Positions 41,738 through 50,094 of a DNA stretch of 56,367 bases are shown in pieces; within the stretch, counting starts at the first letter, position 1; each line of letters opens with the position of its first letter. Source of the DNA: Pseudomonadota bacterium (lineage in GTDB: Bacteria > Myxococcota_A > UBA796 > CAJQPC01); contig JAAESX010000335.1 in NCBI GenBank assembly GCA_024228935.1, positions 1-56,367 of the forward strand, given 5' to 3'. The translations under genes and the position numbers were made by a program. Below the pieces are notes generated by a model. That model did not search any database. It was not told where the DNA came from and was given only the letters and a program-made list of their open reading frames with translations.

Positions 41738-41796
41738 GCGACTCGGGAATCTGACGAACAAACGTCACGGAGCGAACAAGGCCCCGTTGATAGCAA

Positions 41797-41829
41797 CAGG
41801 TCATCCACCCAAAGCCAAGGGCTGACCTG
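41797..41829 (+). promoter_or_regulatory. Leader hairpin next to glnN start codon
   Basis: CAGGTCA (41797-41803) pairs with TGACCTG (41823-41829), with a further CCC/GGG pairing inside the loop. The right arm ends one base before the ATG and occupies the ribosome-site position; no separate Shine-Dalgarno is visible. It could limit translation of glutamine synthetase or bind a dimeric regulator at the DNA level. It does not match the known glnA glutamine riboswitch as far as I can tell. Confidence 0.45.
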
Positions 41830-41830
41830 C

Positions 41831-44011
41831 ATGTCCGCTTCCGCACGCTTCGATGCGATCAAGACCGCCAACTCCCGCTCCCCCCGCGTCTTCCAGCGGG
41901 CGCTCGGTGAGGATGGTCAGCCGCTGACGACCGCCGATCTGTTCGGACGGAACACGTTCTCGCTCGAGCTGATGAGCAACAAGCTCCCGAAGCCCGTCTT
42001 CAAGAGGGTCGAGGCCTGCATCTCTCGCGGCGAGTCGCTGAGCAAGAACGACGCCGACGTCGTGGCGCACGCAGTGAAGGAGTGGGCGCTCGACAACGGC
42101 GTCACGCACTTCACGCACTGGTTCCAGCCGATGACGGGCTCGACCGCCGAGAAGCACGACGCCTTCCTGACCTTCTCGGGCGGCCAGGCTGTCGAGCGGT
42201 TCACCGGCGACATGCTCATCCAGTCCGAGCCCGACGCGTCCAGCTTCCCTTCGGGCGGCACCCGGACCACGTTCGAGGCCCGCGGCTACACCGCCTGGGA
42301 CCCGTCCTCGCCCATGTTCATCATGGACAACGACAACGGCAAGACGCTGTGCATCCCGTCGGCGTTCGTCAGCTACACCGGCGAGGCGCTCGACAAGAAG
42401 ACGCCGCTGCTGCGCTCGATGCAGGCCATCAACAAGTCGGGCAACGCGCTGCTGAAGGCGCTCGGCATGGCCGAGACCCACATCACCCCGACGCTGGGCT
42501 GCGAGCAGGAGTACTTCCTCATCGATCGCGCCTACTGGGCGCTGCGCAGCGATCTGGCCATCGGCGGCCGCACCGTCGTCGGCGCTCCCCCGCCCAAGGG
42601 CCAGAGCCTCGACGACCACTACTTCGGCTCGATCAACGCCCGCGTCCAGGCGTTCATGCACGAGATCGAGCAAGAGCTCTACAAGCTCGGCGTCCCGGCC
42701 AAGACCCGCCACAACGAGGTCGCGCCGTGCCAGTTCGAGCTGGCCCCGGTCTTCCGCGAGGCCAACGTCGGCGTCGACCACAACCAGCTGATCATGGAGA
42801 TCCTCCGCCGCGTGGCGCCGCGTCACGGCTTCAAGGTGCTCCTGCACGAGAAGCCCTTCGCGGACATCAACGGCTCGGGCAAGCACAACAACTGGAGCCT
42901 GTCCGACACCAATGGCGACAACTGGCTCGAGCCGGGCGACTCGCCGAACTCCAACGTGCGCTTCCTGGCGCTGCTGTCCAGCATCCTCCTCGGCGTGCAC
43001 CGCTACCAGGGCGTCCTCCGCGCCGCTGTCGCCAGCCACGGAAACGACTTCCGCCTGGGCGCGAACGAGGCGCCACCGGCCATCATCAGCTGCTTCCTCG
43101 GAGCCCTGCTGACGCGGATCTGCGACGCGCTCGCCGCTGGGGACAGCCTGCCGGCGAACCCGGACCAGGCGGTCCTCGAGCTGGGCGTCAACAACATGCC
43201 CGACGTCGCCAAGGACAACACCGACCGGAATCGGACCAGCCCGCTGGCCTTCACCGGCAACAAGTTCGAGTTCCGCGCCGTCGGCTCGACCCAGAACCCC
43301 GCCTGGCCCGTCACCGTGCTCAACACCGTCGTGGCCGAGGGCATGGACCAGGTCACCGCCTGGACCGCCGAGGCGGGTGGGGGCACCGCCGGAGCGCTCA
43401 AGGCCATCGGCCGGGCCGTCAAGGAGTCCGCCGCCATCCGCTTCGAGGGCGACGGCTACAGCGACGCGTGGGTCGAGGAGGCTGCCCGTCGCGGCCTGAA
43501 GAACCTGCGCAAGACGCCCGAAGCGCTCGACGAGCTGCGCGACGACGCCGTCGTCAAGCTGTTCGCCAGCCACGGCGTCTTCTCGCCGAAGGAGCTCGAG
43601 GCGCGGCACGCGGTGCTCACCGAGCAGTACGTCACCGCCGTCCTGATCGAGGCCGACACGCTGAAGCTCATCGTCGACGAGTCCATCCTTCACGTCGGCA
43701 TCGCCGACCGGGCGGCGCTGGCGGGGGCGCTCGACAGGCTCCTCGAGCTGCAGGGCAAGGGCATCGACGTCGACACGAGCATCGAGGTCGCGCGGTTCGA
43801 GGCGCTCTCGACGCTGGTCAAGGAGCTCGGCGCCGCCCGGGCCGAGCTGGACACGGCGCAGGCCGAGGCCGGCCACGACGCGCACCTGGCGAGCACGCGG
43901 GTCGTCCCTGCGCTGGAGCGAATTCGCGCCGCCGTCGACAGCCTGGAGGGCGTCGTGGACGACAAGCGCTGGCCGCTGCCGAAGTACCGCGAGATGCTCT
44001 TCCTCGTCTGA
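41831..44011 (+). CDS. glnN: Glutamine synthetase type III
   Basis: 726 residues, the size of GSIII (about 700-730) rather than GSI (about 470). 'LFGRNTFSLELMSNKLPKPV' and 'THFTHWFQPMTGSTAEKHDA' are the GSIII N-terminal domain; 'GCEQEYFLIDRAYW' holds metal-binding Glu residues; 'RHNEVAPCQFELAPVFREAN' and 'LLHEKPFADINGSGKHNNWS' hold substrate residues; 'NKFEFRAVGSTQNPAWPVTV' ends the catalytic domain. Forms glutamine from glutamate, ammonia and ATP. It lacks the GSI adenylylation loop, so it is not expected to be under GlnE control. A leader hairpin touches its start codon. Confidence 0.97.
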   Translation: MSASARFDAIKTANSRSPRVFQRALGEDGQPLTTADLFGRNTFSLELMSNKLPKPVFKRVEACISRGESLSKNDADVVAHAVKEWALDNGVTHFTHWFQPMTGSTAEKHDAFLTFSGGQAVERFTGDMLIQSEPDASSFPSGGTRTTFEARGYTAWDPSSPMFIMDNDNGKTLCIPSAFVSYTGEALDKKTPLLRSMQAINKSGNALLKALGMAETHITPTLGCEQEYFLIDRAYWALRSDLAIGGRTVVGAPPPKGQSLDDHYFGSINARVQAFMHEIEQELYKLGVPAKTRHNEVAPCQFELAPVFREANVGVDHNQLIMEILRRVAPRHGFKVLLHEKPFADINGSGKHNNWSLSDTNGDNWLEPGDSPNSNVRFLALLSSILLGVHRYQGVLRAAVASHGNDFRLGANEAPPAIISCFLGALLTRICDALAAGDSLPANPDQAVLELGVNNMPDVAKDNTDRNRTSPLAFTGNKFEFRAVGSTQNPAWPVTVLNTVVAEGMDQVTAWTAEAGGGTAGALKAIGRAVKESAAIRFEGDGYSDAWVEEAARRGLKNLRKTPEALDELRDDAVVKLFASHGVFSPKELEARHAVLTEQYVTAVLIEADTLKLIVDESILHVGIADRAALAGALDRLLELQGKGIDVDTSIEVARFEALSTLVKELGAARAELDTAQAEAGHDAHLASTRVVPALERIRAAVDSLEGVVDDKRWPLPKYREMLFLV

Positions 44012-44027
44012 TCGGTAGACTGACGGG

Positions 44028-45320
44028 GTGAAGCCGACCGACTGGTTGGGGCTGGCCCTGGCCGTCGGCGCCGGCGTGATCCTCGTGATGGTCACGCTCA
44101 ACACGCCCGTGCCCGCCTCGGACGTGCCGACCTACCTGGCCATGGCCCGGGATGGCGAGTGGGACGTGGTGATGGGCACGCTGGCCGACGGCCGGTCGTT
44201 CGTCAACGCGGCATGGCTCTTCCAGAGGGGCGCGTACGGCGCGTTCCGGCTCGGCGGGTGGGAGCTCCTCGTCGCGCTCAACGCGGCTGCGGTGGCGGCT
44301 GCTTTGGGGCTCGCCGGTGTGGCCGGATGGAACCGAGCGCGCGGCCCGGGGGCGGGCCTGGCCGTGTTCCTGGCCTCGATGCTGATGCTCCAGAACACCG
44401 CGATGCGTCCGCAGACCACCGTGTATGCGCTGGCGCTCGCGGTGCTCCTGGCCCCCCGGGTCTGGCAGGTCGCGCTGGTCAGCATCCTCTGGGCGAACCT
44501 GCACGGCAGCTTCATCCTCGCGCCGGTGTTCGCGGCCATCGGGGCACCACACGGTCGACTGCGCCATGTGGTCGTGGCCTCGCTCGCGGGGTTGGTCACC
44601 CCCTGGGGCTGGCGGACGTTCGCGTACGTGCTGGACAACTCCTCACTCCCCGCCGACCGCGGCCTGGACGAGTGGTCCGCCCCGGACCTGCTCACGCCGC
44701 TGGGGGTCCGCCTCTTCTTCGTGCTGGTGCTCGGCGTCGGCCTGGCGCTGCGGAAGAGGCCCCCGCGCACCGAGGTCATCGCCTTCGCCGTCCTCGGCGG
44801 CCTGGCCCTGACCGGCGTCCGTCACGTGGCGTGGCTGGGCCTGGCAGCGGGACCGCTCATCGCCGGCTGGCTGCCCCCTGTCGGCGAGGGCACCGCGCGC
44901 CACGCTCGGACCGTGTTCCTGGCCGTGGCCGCCATCGCGCTCGTCGGGCTCGTCCGGTTCGCTCCCTGGCTCCGGGACGCTCCAACCCCGCGCGCGACCG
45001 ACGCCTGGCTCGAGCCCCAGGCGCCCGTCGAGGCGCTGGCCCTCCTCGACGAGCTGGAGCCCGGGCTGGTCCACGTCCCCTTCCAACAGGGCGGCCTGGT
45101 CCGCTGGCGGCACCCCGAGTGGCGCACCCAGGCCGACGTGCGCGTCTGGCTCTACACCGACGAGGAGTGGGCGGCGTACGAGACGAGCCGGGTCGACCCG
45201 GACGGGCTGGTCCTCGTCGACCGGCGGCGCGAGCCCTGGCTGGACCGCTCAACGGCCGACTGGACCGTTCTCCACCAGGACACGCGGTGGTCCCTCAGAT
45301 CGCCGAGACCGCCTCGATGA
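44028..45320 (+). CDS. Multi-pass membrane protein of unknown function
   Basis: 430 residues, nine to eleven hydrophobic helices (first at about 7-25) and a soluble C-terminal part (about 320-430) with 'LEPGLVHVPFQQGGLVRWRH'. The periplasmic loop after helix 1 ('PASDVPTYLAMARDGEWDVV') and the later soluble tail give it the general look of a GT-C glycosyltransferase, like the protein at 25607-27184, but no signature was recognised. GTG start, 16 bp after glnN. Its last 26 bp overlap the convergent VWA-lipoprotein gene. Confidence 0.72.
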   Translation: MKPTDWLGLALAVGAGVILVMVTLNTPVPASDVPTYLAMARDGEWDVVMGTLADGRSFVNAAWLFQRGAYGAFRLGGWELLVALNAAAVAAALGLAGVAGWNRARGPGAGLAVFLASMLMLQNTAMRPQTTVYALALAVLLAPRVWQVALVSILWANLHGSFILAPVFAAIGAPHGRLRHVVVASLAGLVTPWGWRTFAYVLDNSSLPADRGLDEWSAPDLLTPLGVRLFFVLVLGVGLALRKRPPRTEVIAFAVLGGLALTGVRHVAWLGLAAGPLIAGWLPPVGEGTARHARTVFLAVAAIALVGLVRFAPWLRDAPTPRATDAWLEPQAPVEALALLDELEPGLVHVPFQQGGLVRWRHPEWRTQADVRVWLYTDEEWAAYETSRVDPDGLVLVDRRREPWLDRSTADWTVLHQDTRWSLRSPRPPR

Positions 45321-46179
45321 ACGCCTCGAAGTCGCCGTGCGTGCAGTCGCCCTCGTCCACCGAGATGGGGGCGTAGAGCCCGCCGGTCATCTCGGCAGCC
45401 TGTTGCAGCCGCGCGGTTCCCCAGGTCGTGGCCCCGCCGGAGTTGCACTCCAGCGAGCCCGCATCGGCGTCGTAGTTCGGCCCCATCACCGCGAACGTGA
45501 CGTCGCTGTGCGCCTCGCCGATGGCCTCGAGGTACGGCCCGGCGTCGTCATCGCCCGACGTCAGGCGCCGGCTGCTGTCCCCCTCGTCCGTGACCACCAA
45601 CACGATCAGCTCGTCCGCCAGCTGGACCGTGCCCACGTCCGACGACGAGAGCACCGACAGGAAGCACGCATCCGGCGGGTCGTCGGATGCACGACAGAGC
45701 GCCAGGAGCGCGGCCTCGAGTGGCTCCTCGTTCCCGCTGCCGCAGTTCCCCTCCCACGCCTCGAAGCCACACTCGCAGTCCAGGAGCTGCAGGCTCACCT
45801 GGTCGAACCCGGCGCCGCACTCGTAGTTCGGGTCCGACGGGATGGCGTTCGGGTCCCAGCAGGTCGCCTCGCACAGGAGCTGGTTCCGGAGCTCGTCGGG
45901 CTCCGAAGTGGGCGCCGCGAAGGTCGCCCCGGCCTCGTCGTCCACCGAGACCGTGGTCACCGAGACCGTCGCCCCATCGACGAGCAGCTCATCCGCCAGG
46001 CCGATGAGTTCCTCGGACTCGTCCATCATCGACGAGCTGCTGTCCACCACGAGCAGGTAGGCGTTGGCCTGGTCCTCGACGGGCTCGCGCGAGTCCTGGC
46101 TCCCGCTGTCACCGCTGATGGAGCCGAAGCAACCGAGCAGGAAGAGGGAGCCGAGCAGGACAGGCGCGTGAAGTCTCAT
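45295..46179 (-). CDS. VWA-domain lipoprotein
   Basis: 294 residues with a conventional signal containing Arg (MRLHAPVLLGSLFLLGC, Cys 17). The von Willebrand A domain starts 'NAYLLVVDSSSSMMDESEEL' with a D-x-S-x-S metal (MIDAS) site, and later has 'LIVLVVTDEGDSSRR' and 'DVTFAVMGPNYDADAG'. Ten or so Cys residues (e.g. 'LLCEATCWDP', 'LDCECGFEAWEGNCG') suggest disulfides in the periplasm or outside. Third gene of the pal-tatD-VWA group, 12 bp after tatD. Ligand unknown. Confidence 0.85.
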   Translation of the reverse strand: MRLHAPVLLGSLFLLGCFGSISGDSGSQDSREPVEDQANAYLLVVDSSSSMMDESEELIGLADELLVDGATVSVTTVSVDDEAGATFAAPTSEPDELRNQLLCEATCWDPNAIPSDPNYECGAGFDQVSLQLLDCECGFEAWEGNCGSGNEEPLEAALLALCRASDDPPDACFLSVLSSSDVGTVQLADELIVLVVTDEGDSSRRLTSGDDDAGPYLEAIGEAHSDVTFAVMGPNYDADAGSLECNSGGATTWGTARLQQAAEMTGGLYAPISVDEGDCTHGDFEAFIEAVSAI

Positions 46180-46191
46180 GTCGACAAGGTA

Positions 46192-46863
46192 TCAAGCCGC
46201 GCGAAGTCCCTGGATGCACGCCGCGATCTCCGCGATGTCCGCCGGCTCGCTGCGCCCCCCTCGCCGTCCCTGCCGAGCCTGGTCCGGCCCATCGGACTCG
46301 AGCAGCAGCCGGTCCTGGGGCACCGCCCGGACGCGCGCGTGCACCTTCCGCGCCTCGGGCCACGTCACCGCTCCTCCGAACCCGAACGACAGGCCCAGGT
46401 CGGCGTACTTCGACACGAGCTCGACCGGCCCGCTGTAGCTGTGCAGGACGCCCGGCATGCGCGAGAACCGGGCCAGCTCGGCGAGCAGCTCGGCGTGCCG
46501 CCCCACGCAGTGCAGCACGACCGGGAGCCCCAGATCGGCCGCGAGCTCAAGCTGAGGACGCAGGACCGCCAGCTGCTCGTCCAGATCCCCCTTCCGGTCC
46601 AGACCGCACTCCCCGACACCCCAGGCGCCGTCGAGCTGATCGGCCAGGTCCCCGATCTCGTTCAGGAACCACGGATGGACACCCAGCGCGAACTCGAGCC
46701 CGTACCGGGTGGCGACGTCGCGGGTCCTGGCCCACGTGCTCGGCTCGGTCCCCGGGACGAGGATGCGCTCGACCCCGGCCCGACGAGCACGCGCGACCAC
46801 GTCATCCCGGTCCGCGTCGAACGCCGGGAAGTCGAGGTGGCAGTGGCTGTCGAACAGACGCAC
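46192..46863 (-). CDS. TatD-family metal-dependent hydrolase
   Basis: 223 residues, shorter than typical TatD (about 260). Metal ligands: DSHCHLD at the N-terminus, Glu in WGVGECGLD, His in VVLHCVGRHAELL, His in GVLHSYSGPVELV and Asp in LLLESDGPD. TatD proteins are Mg-dependent 3'-5' exonucleases for DNA repair and RNA or DNA turnover. GTG start at 46863, 13 bp after pal. The C-terminal region after ESDGPD is cut short. Confidence 0.9.
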   Translation of the reverse strand: MRLFDSHCHLDFPAFDADRDDVVARARRAGVERILVPGTEPSTWARTRDVATRYGLEFALGVHPWFLNEIGDLADQLDGAWGVGECGLDRKGDLDEQLAVLRPQLELAADLGLPVVLHCVGRHAELLAELARFSRMPGVLHSYSGPVELVSKYADLGLSFGFGGAVTWPEARKVHARVRAVPQDRLLLESDGPDQARQGRRGGRSEPADIAEIAACIQGLRAA

Positions 46864-46876
46864 GATCCGCCGGCTG

Positions 46877-47425
46877 TCAGTCCGTGCTGGACTTCACCGC
46901 GCCGTCGGCGCCCCAGGTCACGACGAACTCGGCCCGGCGGTTCTGCGACCAGGCGCGCTCGTTGCTGGCGTCGGCGAGCGGCGCCTCTTCCCCGTACGAG
47001 ATGACCGTCAGGCGCGAAGGCCCGACACCGGCGGTGGCCATGTAGTCCTTGACCGCGTTTGCGCGACGGTCGCCCAGCGCGAGGTTGTACTCGGTGGCGC
47101 CGCGCTCGTCGGCGTGCCCCTGGATCTGGACCTTGATGCCCGTGTGCTTCTGCAGGAGCGCGACGTTGGCGTCCAGCGCGGCGCGGCTCTCGGGCGACAG
47201 CTCGGCGGCATCGAAGTCGAAGTACACCTTGTTGAAGTTGTCCACCATCGTCTGGACGTGCTCGGGGACGGCGTTCGCGTCCGCATCGGAGCCGTCGCCG
47301 TTGGTCCCGTCGGCGTTCGCGTCGGTGACCGTGTCGTCGGGCAGCGCCTCGACGTCGCCCTTGTTGCGCTTGCACGTGGCAGCGAGGGTGAGCGAGAGCA
47401 TCAGGATGGTCGAGATTCGAATCAT
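46877..47425 (-). CDS. pal: Pal-type OmpA-family peptidoglycan-binding lipoprotein
   Basis: 182 residues from ATG 47425, with GGAGGA just upstream. The OmpA-like domain has 'VYFDFDAAELSPESRAALDA', 'QIQGHADERGATEYNLALGD', 'RRANAVKDYMATAGV' and 'SYGEEAPLADASNERAWSQN', matching Pal closely, with the conserved Asp and Arg for meso-diaminopimelate binding. The signal is MIRISTILMLSLTLAATC; the residue before Cys is Thr, so the lipobox is not ideal. No tolA, tolB or tolQR is adjacent, although an ExbD/TolR-like protein is encoded at 30686. It tethers the outer membrane to peptidoglycan. Confidence 0.93.
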   Translation of the reverse strand: MIRISTILMLSLTLAATCKRNKGDVEALPDDTVTDANADGTNGDGSDADANAVPEHVQTMVDNFNKVYFDFDAAELSPESRAALDANVALLQKHTGIKVQIQGHADERGATEYNLALGDRRANAVKDYMATAGVGPSRLTVISYGEEAPLADASNERAWSQNRRAEFVVTWGADGAVKSSTD

Positions 47426-47536
47426 GGATTCCTCCGGTGTCGCATCGTATCGCAGGGTTTTGGATCCGTCGATCCCTTCGTGATTTTCAATGTTTCTGAC
47501 CAACTCTCTCGGTCATCGAATAAGCTTGCTCTTGCG
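47426..47536. promoter_or_regulatory. Divergent AT-richer spacer between pal and kinase genes
   Basis: This 111-bp stretch is clearly lower in GC than its surroundings and must carry the promoters for pal (minus) and the NahK-like gene (plus). It includes the inverted repeat TGACC-9-GGTCA (47497-47515), about 22 bp before the plus-strand ATG, a possible operator. No confident -35/-10 pair was chosen. Confidence 0.4.
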
Positions 47537-48544
47537 ATGTCCACCCCTCCGATCAGTCACTGGCCTCACCTGTCCGCCGAGCCGCTCGCTCCACTGACCG
47601 GAGGGCTCATCAACACCACATTCACGGTCGGCAGTCCGCCCGTCGCGGTCCTGCAGCAGGTCAATCCGATCTTCCCGCCCGAGGTGAACGAGGACATCGA
47701 GGCCGTCACCCAGCACCTGCGAATGAGCGGGATGCCCACGCCGTCGCTCGTGCGCACCGGCGACGGCCAGCTGTGCGTGCCCGGCCCCGCGGGAGCCTGG
47801 CGTGTCCTGACCTGGGTGCCCGGGCAGACGTGGCACAAGCTCACCTCGCCCAAGCAGGCGGCGGCAGCGGGTCGGCTGGTGGCGCGCTGGCATCGAGCCA
47901 CGTTGGACCTCGTGCACGACTTCCGGTTCAGTCGACCGCTCGCGCACCACACGCCGCACCACATGGACATGCTGCGGACGGCGCTCGACACGCACGCGGA
48001 CCACCGGCTCCGCGACGACGTCGCGCCCCTGGCCGAAGAGCTGCTCACGGCCTGGGAGACCTGGGACGGCACGCTCGACCAGCCGACCCGGATCAGCCAC
48101 GGCGACCTGAAGATCAGCAACCTGCGCTTCGACGCGGACGCTGACGGCATCTGCCTGCTCGACCTGGACACGATGGGGCAGCTCCCGCTGTCGGTCGAGC
48201 TCGGCGACGCCTGGCGCAGCTGGTGCAATCCGTCCGCCGAGGACGCCGCGGAGACCGCGTTCTCCCTTGAGCTCTTCGAGGCCTCGGCTCGCGCCTACCT
48301 CGAGGTCTGGCCGGTCGACGCCGCCGAGCGCGTGCATCTGGCGGGCGGGTGCGAGCGCATCTGCCTCGAGCTCGCCGCCCGGTTCGCCGCGGACGCCCTG
48401 AACGAGTCCTACTTCGGGTGGAACCCCGACGTCGCGGCCACGCGCGGAGACCACAACCTGCTGCGCGCCCGCGGTCAGCTCGCGCTCGGCCTCTCCGCCG
48501 CAGAGCACCGGTCCGAGATGGAGCGCATCATCCGTCAGGCCTGA
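47537..48544 (+). CDS. APH-fold sugar kinase, NahK-like
   Basis: 335 residues. Aminoglycoside-phosphotransferase/choline-kinase fold: an N-lobe 'LTGGLINTTFTVGSPPVAVL' then QQVNPIFPPEVNEDIEAV; catalytic loop ISHGDLKISNLRFD; metal-binding 'GICLLDLDTMGQLPLSVELG' followed by DAWRSWCN. The N-P-I-F and H-G-D-L-K-I-S-N forms recall N-acetylhexosamine 1-kinase (NahK) and its relatives, which phosphorylate the anomeric carbon of GlcNAc/GalNAc during salvage. That fits the glycosidases in the window, but substrate assignment is inference. Confidence 0.82.
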   Translation: MSTPPISHWPHLSAEPLAPLTGGLINTTFTVGSPPVAVLQQVNPIFPPEVNEDIEAVTQHLRMSGMPTPSLVRTGDGQLCVPGPAGAWRVLTWVPGQTWHKLTSPKQAAAAGRLVARWHRATLDLVHDFRFSRPLAHHTPHHMDMLRTALDTHADHRLRDDVAPLAEELLTAWETWDGTLDQPTRISHGDLKISNLRFDADADGICLLDLDTMGQLPLSVELGDAWRSWCNPSAEDAAETAFSLELFEASARAYLEVWPVDAAERVHLAGGCERICLELAARFAADALNESYFGWNPDVAATRGDHNLLRARGQLALGLSAAEHRSEMERIIRQA

Positions 48545-48550
48545 CGCGGG

Positions 48551-49498
48551 TCAGCCGCCGCCTGGGAGAGTGACGACCACCTTCCCGGCCACGCCCGACT
48601 CCAGCGCGGCGTGGGCCTCGGCCAGCGACTCGAGCGGGTAGCTCGCGGCGACGAGCGGTCGGATCCGACCCGCCATGACCTCGGCCCACATGGCGTGCAG
48701 GTCCTCGCGGGTCCCCATCGTCGAGCCGATGAGCTCGAGCTGCTTGAAGAACAACACGCGCAGGTCGACGCGGGCCTCGGCGCCGGTCGTCGCCCCACAT
48801 GTCACGAGCCGGCCGCCCCAGTCCAGCGCCTGGACGCTGCGGTCCCAGGTCACGGCCCCGACGTGCTCGACGACCACCTGGAAGCGCGGACGCAGCCGAT
48901 GGAAGTCGCTCTCGGTGTCGACCACCTCGTGTGCTCCCAGGGCCACACAGGCCTGGCGCTTTGCCTCGGTCCGGGCCGTCGCGACCACATGGCAACCGAG
49001 CAGCCGCGCGATCTGGATGGCGTACTGCCCGACCCCGCTGGTGCCGCCCAGGACGAGGACCCGCTCACCCTCGCTCGCTCGCGCCTTCCGCAGCATCTGC
49101 CAGGCTGTCAGGGCCGACAGCGGGATGGCCGCCGCGTCGACGAGCGACAGGTCGTCGGGGACCGGCAGCAGGTCCTCGGCGGGGACCAGGATCGACTCGG
49201 CCAGCGTCCCGTCGATCTGCTCGCCGCGGATGGCTCCAGCGGTCGTGTTCGGGGCGATCGCCACCCTCTCACCGGCTCGCGGCCCCGTCTCGACGCGCCC
49301 GGCGCCATCGCTCCCCGGGACGAGCGGGAGGGGAAAGCGGTGCCCCGGTACGCCCTGTCGAACCCAGAGATCCAGGTGGTTGAGGCCCACCGCCTCGATC
49401 TGTACGCGGACCTGGCCGGGGCCGGGCTCGGGGACGGGGACCCGCTCCAGCGTCAGGGAGTCGGGGCCGCCGTGGTCGTGCACTCGGATGCGTCGCAT
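48551..49498 (-). CDS. MDR-family NADPH-dependent oxidoreductase (quinone reductase-like)
   Basis: 315 residues from ATG 49498. Typical medium-chain reductase: 'MRRIRVHDHGGPDSLTLERV' start, 'GLNHLDLWVRQGVPGHRFPL', 'VPGSDGAGRVE', 'IPLSALTAWQMLRKA' and the NADP-binding 'VLVLGGTSGVGQYAIQIARL', ending 'LAEAHAALESGVAGKVVVTL'. The structural-zinc Cys cluster of true alcohol dehydrogenases is absent. Reduces quinones or enones using NADPH; natural substrate unknown. It converges with the kinase gene (6-bp gap). Confidence 0.93.
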   Translation of the reverse strand: MRRIRVHDHGGPDSLTLERVPVPEPGPGQVRVQIEAVGLNHLDLWVRQGVPGHRFPLPLVPGSDGAGRVETGPRAGERVAIAPNTTAGAIRGEQIDGTLAESILVPAEDLLPVPDDLSLVDAAAIPLSALTAWQMLRKARASEGERVLVLGGTSGVGQYAIQIARLLGCHVVATARTEAKRQACVALGAHEVVDTESDFHRLRPRFQVVVEHVGAVTWDRSVQALDWGGRLVTCGATTGAEARVDLRVLFFKQLELIGSTMGTREDLHAMWAEVMAGRIRPLVAASYPLESLAEAHAALESGVAGKVVVTLPGGG

Positions 49499-49593
49499 GG
49501 ATCGCTGTAACGCACCGGAAACCAACAACCGCGCCCAGGGGATCCACGATGTGTGTGGGAGGCCAGGACGGCACCCACCACCACAGGAGACCC

Positions 49594-50094
49594 ATGACGG
49601 GCATCCGACGACTTCTCTACGCCGCGAAGGTCGACAAGTTCCACCCGAGCGAGCTGCTCGCCACCGAAGCCGAGCCCATCCCGCCAGCACGCGTCTGGCT
49701 CGATCACGAGATCAAGGTCGCCGTCGAGGGCCATCTCGCAGCCGCTGCAGCGATGGGTCACCTGCTCGAGTGGACCGTCGACCAGCGCGTGGGGCAGGTC
49801 CTCGTCGACCCGGAGGCGTTCCACAAGGACCTGGACGACCGCCTGTTCCTGGCCCTGCGCGACGCCGAGCAGACGCTCATCTGGCCACGCTCCTCCGCTG
49901 GTCCTCCCGACGGTCTGAGCCCGCGGTTACGCTCGATGCGTGATTGCTCTTCTTCCCTTTGCGTTCGCCGGTCCGCACCACGACCAGCTGCTCGACCCCC
50001 CCGACCTGCCGGCGCTGGATCGGCGCCAGAAGCTTCCCCCGGGCCCACCGCCCGACATGTGGGTCTACGGCTACTACGCGACCTGGGCCGGTGA
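49594..50094 (+). CDS. Small protein of unknown function, end uncertain
   Basis: Starts at ATG 49594 with AGGAG four bases upstream. The first 95 residues ('MTGIRRLLYAAKVDKFHPSE' to 'DDRLFLALRDAEQ') are soluble, helical and use host-like codons. Beyond about 49885 the frame stays open to 50094 but runs into the GH18 gene and loses high third-position GC, so it is unlikely to be real there. The adjacent frame ('DAHLATLLRWSSRRSEPAVT', stop at 49941-49943) would end exactly at the GH18 GTG, so a one-base loss near 49875 is plausible. Function unknown. Confidence 0.6.
   Translation: MTGIRRLLYAAKVDKFHPSELLATEAEPIPPARVWLDHEIKVAVEGHLAAAAAMGHLLEWTVDQRVGQVLVDPEAFHKDLDDRLFLALRDAEQTLIWPRSSAGPPDGLSPRLRSMRDCSSSLCVRRSAPRPAARPPRPAGAGSAPEASPGPTARHVGLRLLRDLGR

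Noticed and set aside
41797..41829. glnA-type glutamine riboswitch
   Set aside because: Only a simple hairpin is visible; the conserved three-stem arrangement and bulged nucleotides of that RNA were not recognised.
41801..44104. Long open frame antisense to glutamine synthetase
   Set aside because: Shadow of a clearly coding gene; no recognisable protein features.
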